Of a DNA stretch of 64,000 nucleotides, positions 42,480-54,296 are shown one piece after another; within the stretch, counting starts at the first letter, position 1, and each line of letters begins with the position of its first letter. Origin of the DNA: Podospora comata (lineage: Eukaryota; Ascomycota; Sordariomycetes; Sordariales; Podosporaceae); contig CP071493.1 of assembly GCA_017354895.1 (NCBI GenBank), positions 2,046,001 to 2,110,000 on the forward strand. The letters run 5' to 3'. The translations under genes were made by a program, and so were the position numbers. The notes under the pieces were generated by a model. That model was not told the origin of the DNA. It ran no database searches and saw only the letters and a list, made by a program, of their open reading frames with translations.

Positions 42480-45191
42480 TGAGAGGAAGCTGGAAATGAC
42501 TCAGGGGCAGCTTTCTGGAAGGGGTGAAAAAATTGACAAGCACGATGCCCGGGTTGATGAGACCAGAGCCAACCACGCCGACAAGAGCCCAAGACCACCG
42601 TGAAGAAAGCCTTAGCACCAAGGCCTGGCGAGAGGCCATGGCACCTTTTATGCCAAGTAGGCCGGTGCTCGAACTTTTGACAGATACGAGGTTGTCTGTT
42701 TCGCCATCGACCGGTGGAAAGCGGTGAGATGGCGGGTCGTGGGTGTGGTGAAAGGGGGTGTGTCGGATGGCGGATGATGCACCATACTGCGGAAAGGAGT
42801 GGGCAGCGGGATGGGCGGCACCTTATCTTGCCTGCCACGAACTAGATAGCACAGAAGAGAACCTCGCATGTATAGCAGGTCTCAACGAAGTATCTAGTTC
42901 TCAAAAGCTGGCGGGAATCCTACATCTAGTCACAAGCCTAGGCCATCTTGATGGTGGGGGGGCGACAGCGTAAGGGAGGGTCAGTTGCGTTGCTCACCAC
43001 GCCTGTGGCAATCATCGATATGCTTCTCCAAAGAACCTTTTGGATCGTGAACACCATGGTAGGAAAATACCCGCCATGTGTAACTGGATGGTGGTGCAGA
43101 TCCAACATGGGGGTGCCCCCATGGCGAGATGGTCTGTCGCGGCGGGCAAGTGTGGGAGGTGTGTGTGTGTGCGTGATATCGAACGTCGATGCATCGGCAC
43201 AAGCACCGCCGTTGCGACCCTACTAGACACAGCCATAATCAAATCGGGGAATCCGAACGCGTTACTGGTCAGCTCTCAGATGGACAATTGTTGCCGGCCA
43301 TGAGAGTTTTGTCGAATTGTCGATCCTGTTACATGCAGTATGCAGCACGTCCTTGGGATGGGTGGTATGGCATGCTGCAAGCCTGCAAACGACCATTTTC
43401 GGTCGCACTGGGCCTCCTTCCTCGGTGGGACAGAAAAGGATTAAACCAACACCACCAGCTGTTGTGTGGTTAAGGGACGCGTCTAGAGGCGAAGAGTTCG
43501 ATAGCGTGCGGTTGTGAAAGAGCAGCCTTCATGAGAGCTACTCCTTCCAAAGCACAAGCAGAGCCGCCCTGAGAAATGGTGAGATCGGTTGTCAAACGTC
43601 GTCAAACGCCCACCTGGGCACCGGTGTGGCTGGCCACCCTCAATGTGGCCTTCCGTGGGGAACGCGCCTGGCTTTCTCTGGGCACACTTTTGAGGTATGG
43701 CCACCCCCAATGGAACTTGGAAGCTTCACACACATCAGGCACGGGTAGTTTGCCCACTTGTCGGACTGGAGCTACCTGATCCTTCCATCGAGCTAGCTAC
43801 CCCTCAGTTTCACACATGGAGCTCTTGTCCCGGGTCTTCGCCGCCGTGCTCCTGGCCCACCTTATTACCGTTCGACACAGGACAATGACAACAAAAGATT
43901 GCGAGTAAATACCGCAGGTCCAGCAAGGGAGGCTGAGCATTTGTGACAGGATAATCTGCAAGTGTTACTCGAAGGAATCACGACCGGTCAAGGCGCAATT
44001 TCGATCATCTCGAGCTGTACAAGCCGGTGGCTTCTGCACGAGAAACCGGCTTTTTCTTGCCTGCCGTCGGACCCCTCACTTTCCTGCTCCCCGTCCCGGC
44101 CACCCTCGCTCCTCTTGCTGCTCCCTTGCTCCCAACCACTGGGAGCTGTCAAGCTGACAATATCCGAAAACCAAGACAAGCGGAACATTTCCATGTGACC
44201 CATCCGTTATGCATCTTTTTCAAAACTTCCACATCCTTCTGCTCCCCCAACACCTCCATTCCAAGAAACAGTTGCAACGTTCGCGGGATGTGGAAGAGAT
44301 TGGTACGTGGGGTTCTTGGTTGCTCATTGTTTCCTGTCCAACCATCCAAGATGCCTTGCAGATGATGGATGCGAAGCTATGCCTGCACACCACCTTCAAT
44401 TTCACCTTCCTGGAGTTGTGCGGTGTGAGGAAGGTGTCCTAGATTTGTTGTCACCGCTATTTCCTATCAGTACACAGTTAAAATCGGAAGAGCCTTTTCA
44501 ACCTTAACGCCTCTCGGTTCCATTCAAGGGAAAAAGGCCCGAGGGCAGACGATCACCAGCAATGATTGTCATGTTTGATGATCAAAGGTACCTGTGCCTT
44601 ACATAATTCTTAATGGAAGGCTGAAACAGTTCAGGTATCCAATGATGCACTCAGTGCTCTGATAAGTTGACGCCGCCCTATGTTGATTCCATACCTGGAG
44701 TAACCCGGGCAATTGATTTGAAGCGTCAATTGAACATGATGATACTGGATCCTACCCTATTCATCTGCTCAACTAACCCTTTATGTTCCTCCACATCCTA
44801 TCTAATTTCCAACTTGCAATTGGCTTTACTCATAGTGCCTGTTAGCCACACAAGGCCTTAGTATTATATTGAATACATACTTTATAACTACAAGAAACTA
44901 CAATAACTAGTACAATAGACTGAAGACACCCGCGCAATGATACCCATCCCTATAAAGTCCCCACCCTCGTGTTCATAACCCTACATATGCCGTTCTTTTT
45001 AAGACAATGTGCCTACGATATCCCATAACATAGGTAACCAGCTGATGGAACAATATAGACCGCGTCCAAACCACCAAAAACCTCCAGCGTCTGTTGCCGG
45101 TGGGTGTGCTACACAGATCGTTACACTTCACCATGATATCTGATGCTCCAACATTCTTTCAAGTTTCAATAATTCAGATCCGGCCCTGTCT
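42480..45191. other. Gene-poor stretch of 2.7 kb
   Basis: No gene is supported. A GT microsatellite (about 43157-43173) is the only clear simple repeat. The left 300 bases hold the MATE promoter (minus strand). From 44560 to 45190 the sequence becomes AT-rich and probably includes the 3' end of the next minus-strand gene. Frames at 43962-44198 and 44027-44365 overlap in different phases without domain evidence. Confidence 0.4.
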
Positions 45192-46423
45192 TCACTTGAT
45201 GATAGCCGATATGTCCTGCATACGATTCTCAGGACGCCGGTGCTCATAGCGACTTGCATGCACCGAATTCTGACAATCCGTACGGCTTGCAAACCCAGAA
45301 CCTGGAAGAGCCATACGACTGCTATGTTCAGAGCCCCGAAGTCGCTGGAAACTTGCATACCCGGATGCTTGACAGGCTTGGTGTTCTTCATGGTCCCGGT
45401 GAACGTTTTGATGATGACTACAGTGCATCCCATAGCCATGGTGCTCGGAATCGTGGCGAGAGCCGTGCAATGAGACTGCTTCCCCTTCATGACCGGAACG
45501 ATCTAGGCCTGGGCCACCATAGTCCCCAATTCCAGCCACAGCGTACCTAACAACACCTCCCATACCCCGCCAGCGTGCTGTCTCCTGATCATGAGTTTCG
45601 AATCGGCTCTCTCTCCTCTCCATATCTCTCATGGATCTCTCTTCCTCCTGCTGCCTCCAGTCATCCTCCCTTCTCTTTCGTTTTGCATTCTGCTGGGACC
45701 AACTTGAAGATGTCCTTGTTCAGCTTTCCGATCTTGGTGTCGTGGGGGCCCTAGTGCTCTTCTCAACGCTTCCTCATCCTCGGCCAGTTCATGTTGAACA
45801 ACCGTTATTTCGGATTCCAAATCAGCCTTCTTTCTCTGCAGCTCTTGGAGTGCAGCGGCGGGCTCGGCTTTGGTAACTGCCGAAGTAAGTTGAGGGCGTC
45901 TATGAGTATTGACAGCATTGGGAGTGTTGCCAAAGCCCAGCAGAGCATCAACAGATGCCTCCCAAACATTTCTCAAGCTTGAACGAGCATCTGCGTTTGT
46001 GAACGGCAGCGATGCTCGCGCGGGCCCAGACAGCGAGGGCCCGGGAACGGCTTGGGCGCGCGAGGGGACGGGGACAGCTCGCGGCAACACGGCGGTGATA
46101 TGCATGGTAGTTCCGTTCGGAACTAAGCCCACGATCACGCTGGCACGGGCAAGGGGTTTGTCTAGCGGCGAAATCTGGACTTGAATGCCGGGTTATGGGA
46201 TGAAAACATTAGCAAAGTTCGACTCGAAGTTAATACAAGACAAGATGACCACAAGATCATCAAAGGAACATGACATACCGAGGCTTGGGATGGGAAAGCT
46301 AGTTGTTCCACCCGGAATGACCGGGATGGGCCAGTTCAACTGCCCAAAACCCAGGTGCCCGCCACCACCTGGCTGGCCTTGCTTTTCACCACTGGGGGTG
46401 CTTTGAATCGACATCTTCGACAT
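45192..46423 (-). CDS. Coiled-coil protein of unknown function, one junction unresolved
   Basis: Exon 1 (46423-46279) begins MSKMSIQ and is Gly/Pro-rich. A 99-base intron with a GTATGT donor leads to exon 2 from 46179 (VQISPLDKPLARASVIV onward). Exon 2 contains a charged helix (LQRKKADLESEI, then HELAEDEEALRRALG). From about 45700 on the best-looking sequence is in another frame (QQNAKRKRREDDWRQQEEER), which runs on to a TGA at 45194-45192 through a His/Arg/Gly-rich tail. No convincing GT..AG pair links the two frames; the first frame ends at TGA 45629 if nothing intervenes. So the protein is either about 231 residues, or about 370 with an unseen intron or frame change between roughly 45790 and 45700. 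No family is recognised. Confidence 0.5.
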
Positions 46424-47611
46424 CTTTTTTTGGTTCGCCTGTACCTTGCTGTTAGTATGTTTATTCTCACTGCGCGAGAGTATTGACAAACCTCGAGAAA
46501 GGATGGCGAGTGCGCAAAAATGAAGGCGGCGAGGTTGGGTGATGATGTTGTCTTGATGGAGGAAAGAAAACGCAAAAAAGGCTCGGGAGAGAGAGAGTAA
46601 AAGCAGGGCGGAATTGTAGTACACCAGAAGCATGGACCATCCCCGCCCACAATCTAAACAATATAAGTAAACAAACCCTTTTCCTGGTGAAGCTATTAGG
46701 AAGGAGCAGCTGCGTGAAGGGGGGGTGGTCGGAGCAAGTGTCTGCTCAGTCACCATACCCCATTGCTTTCAACTTGGGCTCGTGACAGTTTCCATTTTTT
46801 GGGTTTTGTAGAACTGGTGTGCTGGGCTAGAAGGGGCTAGGAGCTGCCCTCTAACACACTACAAGACTTGCGATGTAGGCTAGATGGGGCTAAGGGCTGT
46901 CTTCTAACACGGCATAAGAGTTGTGATGGTAAATTCAAGAGAGACCCATTTCTTTACCTAGGTAGATCAACAACCAGGCAACAACCAGACAGCCAGCACC
47001 AAACTACATAACTCAGCACCGTTACATCGACATCTCAACGATATAGGTGAGAGCCTGTTCTATGTCTACATCTTCACGCTGAAACCGATACTACCAGTCG
47101 TCACCGTGGGTTATTTTGACAAGGTGTTCAATGTTGGGTCTCAAACTGAAGAGGAAAAGATGGTTGTCTTCTTCAAGCTATAAATAATGCTTATCCTGCC
47201 AAAAATTCCAATTGATCTCCCCTACCCACGGCTCCATTCTACCTGCCGTCAACGCTCGTTTTGCAAAACGGCCTTGTTCGTTTGTTTTTTTATTCAAGTC
47301 TTCTGTAGGCGGTCAAAGCTTTGTAAGAAAGAAAAAAAATGACAAAAAAGAGTTCCTCACCACGTAAGTATTCAAGATCAAGTTTTTATCTCTTTCTCTA
47401 CAGCGAAATCATCTTTTCACCTGCCATATATTTTTCTTTTTCCCTTTTCCACCCCTCCCACCCCCAACACCCCCTTTCTTTCCTTGCCACCACAATTTGC
47501 ACCACCCACGCCCAAAACAAAAGAAAAGATCCGATATTAACCAACAATTTAAAAACGCTCATACAAAAATCACACACACATACAACCTCCCTTCAGAAAG
47601 GCACCCAACCT
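46424..47611. other. Intergenic stretch with a tandem duplication
   Basis: This should hold the promoter of the coiled-coil gene on the left and the 3' end of the DUF4360 gene on the right. Apart from the duplication at 46818-46929 no feature was recognised. A plus-strand frame at 47339-47872 is low-complexity and overlaps the next gene. Confidence 0.45.
46818..46929. repeat. Diverged tandem duplication, about 57 bases per unit
   Basis: Unit 1 (46818-46874) and unit 2 (46875-46929) both run GGCTAGA-GGGGCTA-GGGCTG/GAGCTG-TCTAACAC-ACTT/AGTT-GCGATG/GTGATG. Several differences are C/T or G/A changes (GCCCTC against GTCTTC), as expected from deamination-type mutation of duplicated DNA. Confidence 0.6.
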
Positions 47612-48267
47612 CTAGCACTTCCTCCACTCCAAATCCCAATTCTCAGTCAAAGCCTCAAAATACGCCTTCCCATCCCCGTTCAGCGCGCTCCGGAAGTTGA
47701 CATTCAAAATCCCAATCGACCCGTCGGCACCCGTGCAGGGAGACCAGACCTTGTTCGCGCCCGTGTTGCTCACGAGCGTGACGGCCTGGTCGATGGTCCT
47801 GTCCGTGGCCGCGATGTGTCCGCGGACGGTGCCCTGTTTCTATCTGTCAGTGCCTTGCTGCAGGGTGAATAAGAGAGGGGACGTACAGTCTTGGCGGCGT
47901 CCTGGCTGAAGAAGACGGTGGTGAAGTAGTCTAAGGATGTGCCCGGGGTGAGGTAGACGTTGCCCTTGACGATGTTGGTCTTGACGGCGACCTGCCACCC
48001 CGGGGAGGCGCCGGCGGCTTGGAGGTGGGCCTGGCAGTTGAGGGTCTTTGTCGTGCCGGGGAGGGAGGAGGCAAAGTTGGAGAAGGAAAAGGTTGGGTCG
48101 GAGAGGCCGCCGGTGTGCTTTGGGTCGCGGACGCAGCCGGGGCCGGAGAAGGTGAGGGAGGTGATGCGGGGGATGGCGGCAGGCGCGGCCGGGGCGGCGG
48201 CTGCGTCGGCGTTCACTACCGAGGCGGCGGCGGCGAGGATGGTGAGTGTTGTTGTGAGGAGGCCCAT
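47612..48267 (-). CDS. Secreted DUF4360-family protein
   Basis: Exons 48267-47887 and 47833-47612, with a 53-base intron, encode 200 residues. Residues 1-21 form a signal peptide, followed by an alanine/proline linker. The mature part starts ITSLTFSGPGCVRDPK and carries the family's hallmarks: SFSNFASSLPG, the LNCQAHLQ strand, the GASPGWQVAV turn, TTVFFSQDA, WSPCTG with LNVNFRSAL, and the terminal WDLEWRKC. The four cysteines of the mature part (GPGC, NCQ, SPC, RKC) probably pair. DUF4360 proteins are small secreted beta-rich proteins of fungi and some bacteria with no proven activity. The ATG at 48267 was chosen because it starts the signal peptide. Confidence 0.85.
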
Positions 48268-50300
48268 TGTGATGGTTGTGAATCTGAGGAGAAGGTGTGG
48301 GGATAGTGGAGATGAAAATCCGGGGTAAGGGAGTGGATATGGAGAGGATTTAAGCTTGTTTGTTGCTTGGATACCTGTAGTGATGATTGGGAGTTGAGCT
48401 GTCAAGAAAAAAGACGAGGTCAAAGCCTGTTACTTATATGCGTGCGAACCGGGCCAAGGAAAAATAAAAAGACTATCGTGATGGGTTCTATTGAACTGGC
48501 AGGACTACCTGACAATTACGATATTCGCCTTCTCTTGCTGCTTCATCCCGTCTACCGTGTTTTTCGCCATTTTGCCTTTTGCCACACCCTGGTAGATCAC
48601 CTTTCTCATCACAAGCATAGCAATCGGCGTGGTTCGCCGAAAGGTCTGGCTGGGTCTCTGTGTGGTCTGGTTGACAGATGGCGAGAGTGTTTTTGGTGGT
48701 CCTGGGTGTAGCGGAGCTTTTGCCATTTATCCAAATTGCAACCCGCGAAACCGAGTGCCCGGATTGGCAACAAACTCTGTCTCTTCAAATTAAAACCCAA
48801 GTGTGTCCAAAAATAGGAACACCAGGGGGGGAAAAAAGAGAAGAGCAAAAAAACAAATTCGTGGGAGGGAAAAAAAAAAAAAGTGGTTTGGCAGTTTCAA
48901 ACTGTTGTTGCACATGAAATGAAAAAGGTCGGATATCATCCGTGTGTCCAAGACAGGAAGACAGGCCACACAACCTGGAACTTTCTCCTTTGACATGCAA
49001 CCAAATACATGTGGGTTAATCTACAAGTGATATATATCGGTATATTACCCCAGCGTGTCAACCAGCCGCCCCCTTGTCGCCATGTCGCGCCACCCGGGGA
49101 CACACACTTCAACTCAATGCTGCCTCTACCACACTTTGTTGCTCGTCTGGGCCCTCTTGGGTGTCGCTTTGTCGCCGTTGTTCCTGGCTGGGCCTCTCGT
49201 CGACGTTCGGGATATGCGGGCGTGGCGTTGCAAGCAACAACGGGAAAGATGCAGCAAGAGAAGAAAGGAACGCGGAGGTGGTTTCCGCAACCTTTAATTG
49301 TTCCAATGCGACGTCATCTCTTTCATCGGGCCAGTGCTTGATGTGCTTGGCTCTATTTCGCCGATCTGTTCTGGCCCTTGTCACTGTCAGTAGTAGTAGT
49401 AAAGTAGGGAACATATCTGTCGAGAAATGCGTACACGTAAGGAGGGTCCCTGCCGAGAAACAAAGATTTAAACTACCCTCTACTGACCTGCAGTTGGCCC
49501 CTAATATCTGGGATGAATTGGTCGCGACGTTCCCGGTGTGATTGCATGCGACAGGTTGATAGTAGTTGCTAAATTTGATCCTATTTATGGCAGCTCACGC
49601 TATGTCCAACTCAAAAATAGGGGACCCGGTGCGCCGTTGAAGCAGCTCATGGTCCCTGAAGAGCCGGGGACTCTCTCAAGAAATCGGCCGTGATGATGCC
49701 GACTCAACTCTCGGGAGACCTTCGAGCTCTTGGCCCTCGCCTTCCCCCCGCCGGATGCTACTCGCCTCGCCAGTGCCCTCTTCCTCTGAGGCTGCCATTC
49801 CAGCTCCAGCCCATTACCACACTAGCCGCATGCCCGGAACACATTTCGTCTGGCACACTCAACTCCGGCTATTCAAGTCCTCCTCCCTTCTGGTCAAACA
49901 CGTTCGCAAGTACGTGCAAGAGAACGCCGATATGCCCAGCAGATCGAGGGTATCATCTTGCTTTCTTTGCGCCGACAATGATGCGAGTAAACGAACAGCC
50001 CAACTCCGACAAACTCGCTCGCTTTCTCCAGAACCCAAACACCGCGGCGGGAAGAATGCGTCTCAGGGACCTCGGTATGCATGAGAGCCAGGGACAAGAG
50101 GCGGAACGAGGCTGATGTTCCTTGAACGCCTGTGTCTCCGTTTGTGTGGCTCAAACCTTCCCCGGCATCGCTTCTCCCGTCTTCAAAGACTCAAACCCCA
50201 GTACCGACCGTAACGCCTCAAGCAGCGCCTGAAAAGCTAAGCTTCAGATCTCTAACTCCTTTGGTGTAAAAAACAACAATATCGCAGCTTCATTATTCAC
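48268..50300. other. Gene-poor stretch
   Basis: No gene is supported. The left end holds the DUF4360 promoter. Poly-A/G tracts lie at 48826-48881 and a short AGT microsatellite at 49389-49400. At 49690-50115 two plus-strand frames (141 and 109 codons) overlap; neither shows a domain, though the context (gene-sized, moderately GC-rich) leaves a small gene possible. Confidence 0.4.
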
Positions 50301-51440
50301 CTACTGAACCTTGTTGATGGCGGCAGTCGTAGGTGTTTGAACAGTGCGCTGGAACTCCCCGCTAGAGTTGCTGCTCTTGCCACCGCGATCCTCGACGATT
50401 GTGCCGCTGCGAACGGCAAAAAGATTGCCCTCCTCCAGAGAGCGCTCTGGCTGCTGATAGTAGACCCCGTCGACAGCAACAGGATCCTCTCCCAAGAGGT
50501 GCATGTAGAAGTAAAAGAAGCCACAGAAGAAAAAGCCACCGAGCATGTTTCCGAGAGTTGTGGGAATGATGCCTGGACGATTCGGGTTAGCACCTTGCAA
50601 GGCAAACACCCAGGTAAGAAAAGGAAGAGAAGCATACCCTTCCATATGTAAAGTCCAACGCTAATACCAGGGGCTCCCAGGAAGATGCCGATGGGGATGA
50701 AGAACATGTTGGCGACAACGTGCTCCAGTCCCATGGTGACGAAAGCGAAGATGGGCCACCACATGCCCGCGACCTTGGACGTCACATCCTTAGCCTGGAG
50801 ACCGAGATAGCAAGAGAGGCAGACCAGCCAGTTACAACCGATAGCGCGCAGGAAGATTTGATGCCATTGGGGAGTGATCTGCTTGAGCTGAGCAGTGGCA
50901 ATAGCTTGCTGCTTGAAGATCTCATTGTCGAAAACGCCACCATCTAGAAAGAAGCACACTAGTTAACACGAGTTCGAACAACACAAGATCAAAGAGATGG
51001 AACCTACAGCCAACAATGATGGCCATTACGAACAAAGCGCCAGCCATGTTGCCCCAGAAGCAAAGGAACCAGTGCATGAGCAGGTTCTTGAGCGGCAGCC
51101 TCCTGTGCATCCAAGCAATGCCAGTAATCATGTTGGAACCAGTGAAGAGTTCAGAGCCCGAGATCAAGATCATGACGATACCGCTGGGGAAGATCAAGCC
51201 ACTGATCATTCTGATCAGACCGGGGGCGTTTTCCTGGAACCATGGGGCGGCAGTGGCGATGACGGCCGAGGCGGAGGTGAAGCTGACGAGACAGCCGGCC
51301 ATGAAGGCAGAGAAGAAGATCTTGTCGGGTCGTGCTCTTCCTCTCATGGCACCAATCCGAGACATCAACTCGGCTGTCTCCTTTGGCGTGTACGCCGCCA
51401 TGTTGGCCATGTTGTCGACATGGACGTGTGTGACAGTCAT
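50301..51440 (-). CDS. Formate/nitrite transporter (FNT family)
   Basis: Exons 51440-51008, 50943-50638 and 50572-50301 encode 336 residues; introns are 64 and 65 bases. Six membrane helices are visible. Family landmarks: YTPKETAELMSRIGAMRGR before helix 1, the FFSAFMAGCLVSF helix, SGSELFTGSNMI in the substrate-filter region, a GGVFDNEIFKQQA loop, AIGCNWLVCLSCYLG, GLEHVVANMFFIP and TLGNMLGGFFFCGFFYFY. The first re-entrant loop is preceded by GLIFPSGIVMI. FNT proteins are pentameric channels/transporters for formate or nitrite; the Aspergillus relative NitA imports nitrite. Two GATA-factor motifs upstream fit control by nitrogen. Substrate here is inferred from family only. The ATG at 51440 matches the short N-terminus of fungal members. 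Confidence 0.93.
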
Positions 51441-54296
51441 CTCGTCGGTTGGGAGTGATGCAGTGACACCGGTATGGGTGGTGTTGATGGACTGGTTAGA
51501 TGTCCAAACCGTTAAGGGTATGATGACGGGCCGGGGAGAAGGGCTGTCTATCCAAGTTGAGGTGACAGGACAGCTTAAGAGGGTCGATAGAGGGGCGGAG
51601 GTGTTCGGACGAAGACGGTGATCGGGGTGGCTTGGTGACTTTAAGAAGAAGAAGGAACAAGCGGAACACACCCTGCAACAGTCGGCCACTATGGAATACG
51701 CTTCTGTGGAGTGTGCTGAAGGCTCGAGATCCCCGTCACCTTGGCAAAGTGGAAGACGGAATTGGGTGGGTGGATGACGAGGCCATGGACATCGAGCGTC
51801 TTGGTTGGGACCGGTGTTCCAAGACCTGCGAGCATCTGGGACGGCCCATTTTTGACAGTTCACAGGTCGCCAAGTTCCCCCAGTCTAGTGGAAGATAAGG
51901 TGTTTATAGCAGAGTGACACTGGTGGGCACTCTCAATGGGATGCTTTTTCATCCGAGGGCTTCAGTCTCAACGTTCGGCTGTCAAAGATCAGTCTCAAAT
52001 GCTCTCAACAGCCATGAATCAGGCGAGAGGAAGAGCCTCACAGGGGACCCTCGACAAAATTGCCGGAGGGTGGGTACAGCGTTAGACTCTGGCCGATTCA
52101 TCAACTAGGGATCCTTGATCTTTGTGGCCACGATGGCTCAGAGTCAAACCCCGAACCAAACATCTTCCCATCGTCCGTCCCGTCTACCCCGGCGATGCAG
52201 CCCTGTACCTGCAGGACATGGTCAGCCACCGATTCCGCTTGCCAACAGGAGTTCGGGAACCTCATGAACCGACGGAGAGCTGCTCCTGCGGGCGGTGTGG
52301 GGGTGTTCGCGATGCGAAGCTGAGTGGGTGGACTGGCAAGTCTGGGATGACGTCTTGCCTGCTTCCATCTCTCCTCTAGGACGGCGCGCCGACCCGCCAA
52401 ACCTTATGCCTTGAGCCTGTTTTCCTCAGCATTGGCAGCAACCTTAATGATGGATTCCGTGGTTCCCTCCTGACTCGGCCGGTGTTGATCCTCTCCGTCA
52501 AGTTCTCATTGCTGTTTTCTTGGACAAATCCTTTGCTGGGCGGATCATCGTCCATCTCACCGTCGCCCAAATCAAGACAAGCGCAGTCGCCGGTCTCGCA
52601 GAAATGTCCACCCTTATCTCATCGACATCGAGATACGAAACCGAAATATCCCCGCGACGGTGCCCCGGTTGTAACCGTGTTGAGGAGGTTGTGGAGACGA
52701 CATTTTCCTCAGCAGTTTAAGAATTTTCTTCCAGTGTTTTGCTCCCAGGGTAGGGGTGCATGGAACCACGACCCTGGCTCAGACGTCTCGCATCTTCAGG
52801 GGTCTTGACAACAAATGGTTTTTGACCCAGGCATTCCCAGAAACCTCACCCTCCTGCTTGTTGAACAAGCAGCAACCTTCAATCAACTCGTTTCGCATCA
52901 ATTTACGGTGCTCGACTTTGGCCTCGCTTTTTGACGGTCCCGATGGGCTTCTTTGAAGCAACTCTTGGGAATTCACGTAACCTACGCATCCCATCCAGAA
53001 AGCCATCTCAACGCCGTTGAATCTAACAAAAAGCCATCAAACCACCATCCGACTCAAGAACAATCTGGCTCTTATCTCCCGTCGTCCACGCCAGCACAGT
53101 CAGCCCTATACGTTCTAGGTCCAAGGAGCCTCCCGCTGCCAACCCGCCGAGCCTCGATTCAACTTCCAGATCAGGGCAGACCTTGGGCCAAGAGAAAAAA
53201 GCCTTTCATCCATGTCCATCACCCACCGCTCAAACTTCGGCATCACACCACCAACAAGCCTCCCACCCAGACCACCAGCCAAGAAGTTTGAAGAAAGCGA
53301 CCCTTTTGCCAAACCTCCGAACGGAATCTCGGGCTTGGAAGCGGCAGAGTCGTCAACAAACTGAGCTAAAGCCCGGCGAAGGCCGCCGGAAAACATCATG
53401 CTCAAAGCCGCGCAATCCCCGTCGCCCAGCCCGAACGCTCTGCTTGGCAAAAGCTTAAACTTCAAGTTCTGGCCAGACCTCTTCTTTTTTTCCCAGGCAG
53501 GCTGGTCGTTTGGAAGGCGCTAGTAGTATCCCGCTCTGTTTGTTGGACCTGGTAGGTAGGCGAGGTAAGCTTCGTTTTCTGTCGCTACCGGGTTATGAGG
53601 TTGGGAAAAAGACCGGTGAGGTGATGGGCCAGAACTTTTCATGTTGTCGTGTGTCATTCAAAACAGCGGTGGTTTGTTGCTCGCTTGTTTGGTGTCCAGC
53701 GCAAAATATCAGCCCAGTAAAAATGAGGCGATGTTGTGTCACGGATAGGGCTCTTCAGCTCTGGACGCTCAAAATCCGCATTGGCGGAGATGAGAAACAG
53801 CAATGTGGTTACAAAATGCAAATGTCGTCAAAAGAGGATCTTTGATCAACTCCACTCATCTCGCGAACTTTATCCCGCGAACATGTCACGTCATGTCCCC
53901 TAATATGTCATCGCGCGCGCTCTGGAGTACGGCAGTGAGCTGAATTTTACAGCTCGCTTAGCGCAGCCTCAGGAGACAGGTCGGGTTGGGTAGTTTTTTT
54001 TTGGTTTTGCTTACGGTCAAAGTTGGTTTACATCGAGGACTAATGCCTGAACATGCATCGTGACGATGGAGAAATAGAATAGATTTTGATATCTCTCAAA
54101 CCCACAAAAAGCCTTGGTATCATCCCATTCCCTTCGTTACCCCTGAAAGAAACAAACCATTCATCATGAGAGGCTATCCGGCCCTTCTTTTCTCACACAT
54201 CCGATCCAGACCTTGATTCCGTGGGATGTTTGACAAACACAAGAGAAAAAACGAAGCCATCAACAAGACAGACCATAATATCTGTCCCAACGCATT
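51441..54296. other. Gene-poor stretch of 2.8 kb
   Basis: The first 450 bases hold the FNT promoter. No other gene is supported. Frames at 52953-53291, 53183-53458 and 53115-53465 (minus) overlap each other and have no domain. CpG-rich TCATCGCGCGCGCTC lies at about 53908. The right end is the 3' flank of the rhodopsin-domain gene. Confidence 0.4.
51585..51898 (-). promoter_or_regulatory. Candidate GATA-factor sites upstream of the FNT gene
   Basis: Two HGATAR motifs, recognised by AreA/NIT2-type nitrogen regulators, are present: CGATAG at 51585-51590 and AGATAA at 51893-51898, 145 and 453 bases from the start codon. Such short motifs also occur by chance, so this is suggestive only. Confidence 0.3.

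Noticed and set aside
42365-42869. Minus-strand frames upstream of the MATE gene
   Set aside because: They overlap the start of the MATE gene in another frame and the likely 5' leader; no signal or domain.
53115-53465. Overlapping frames on both strands (116 and 91 codons)
   Set aside because: Neither has a recognisable domain, the two compete, and no intron or promoter signals support either.
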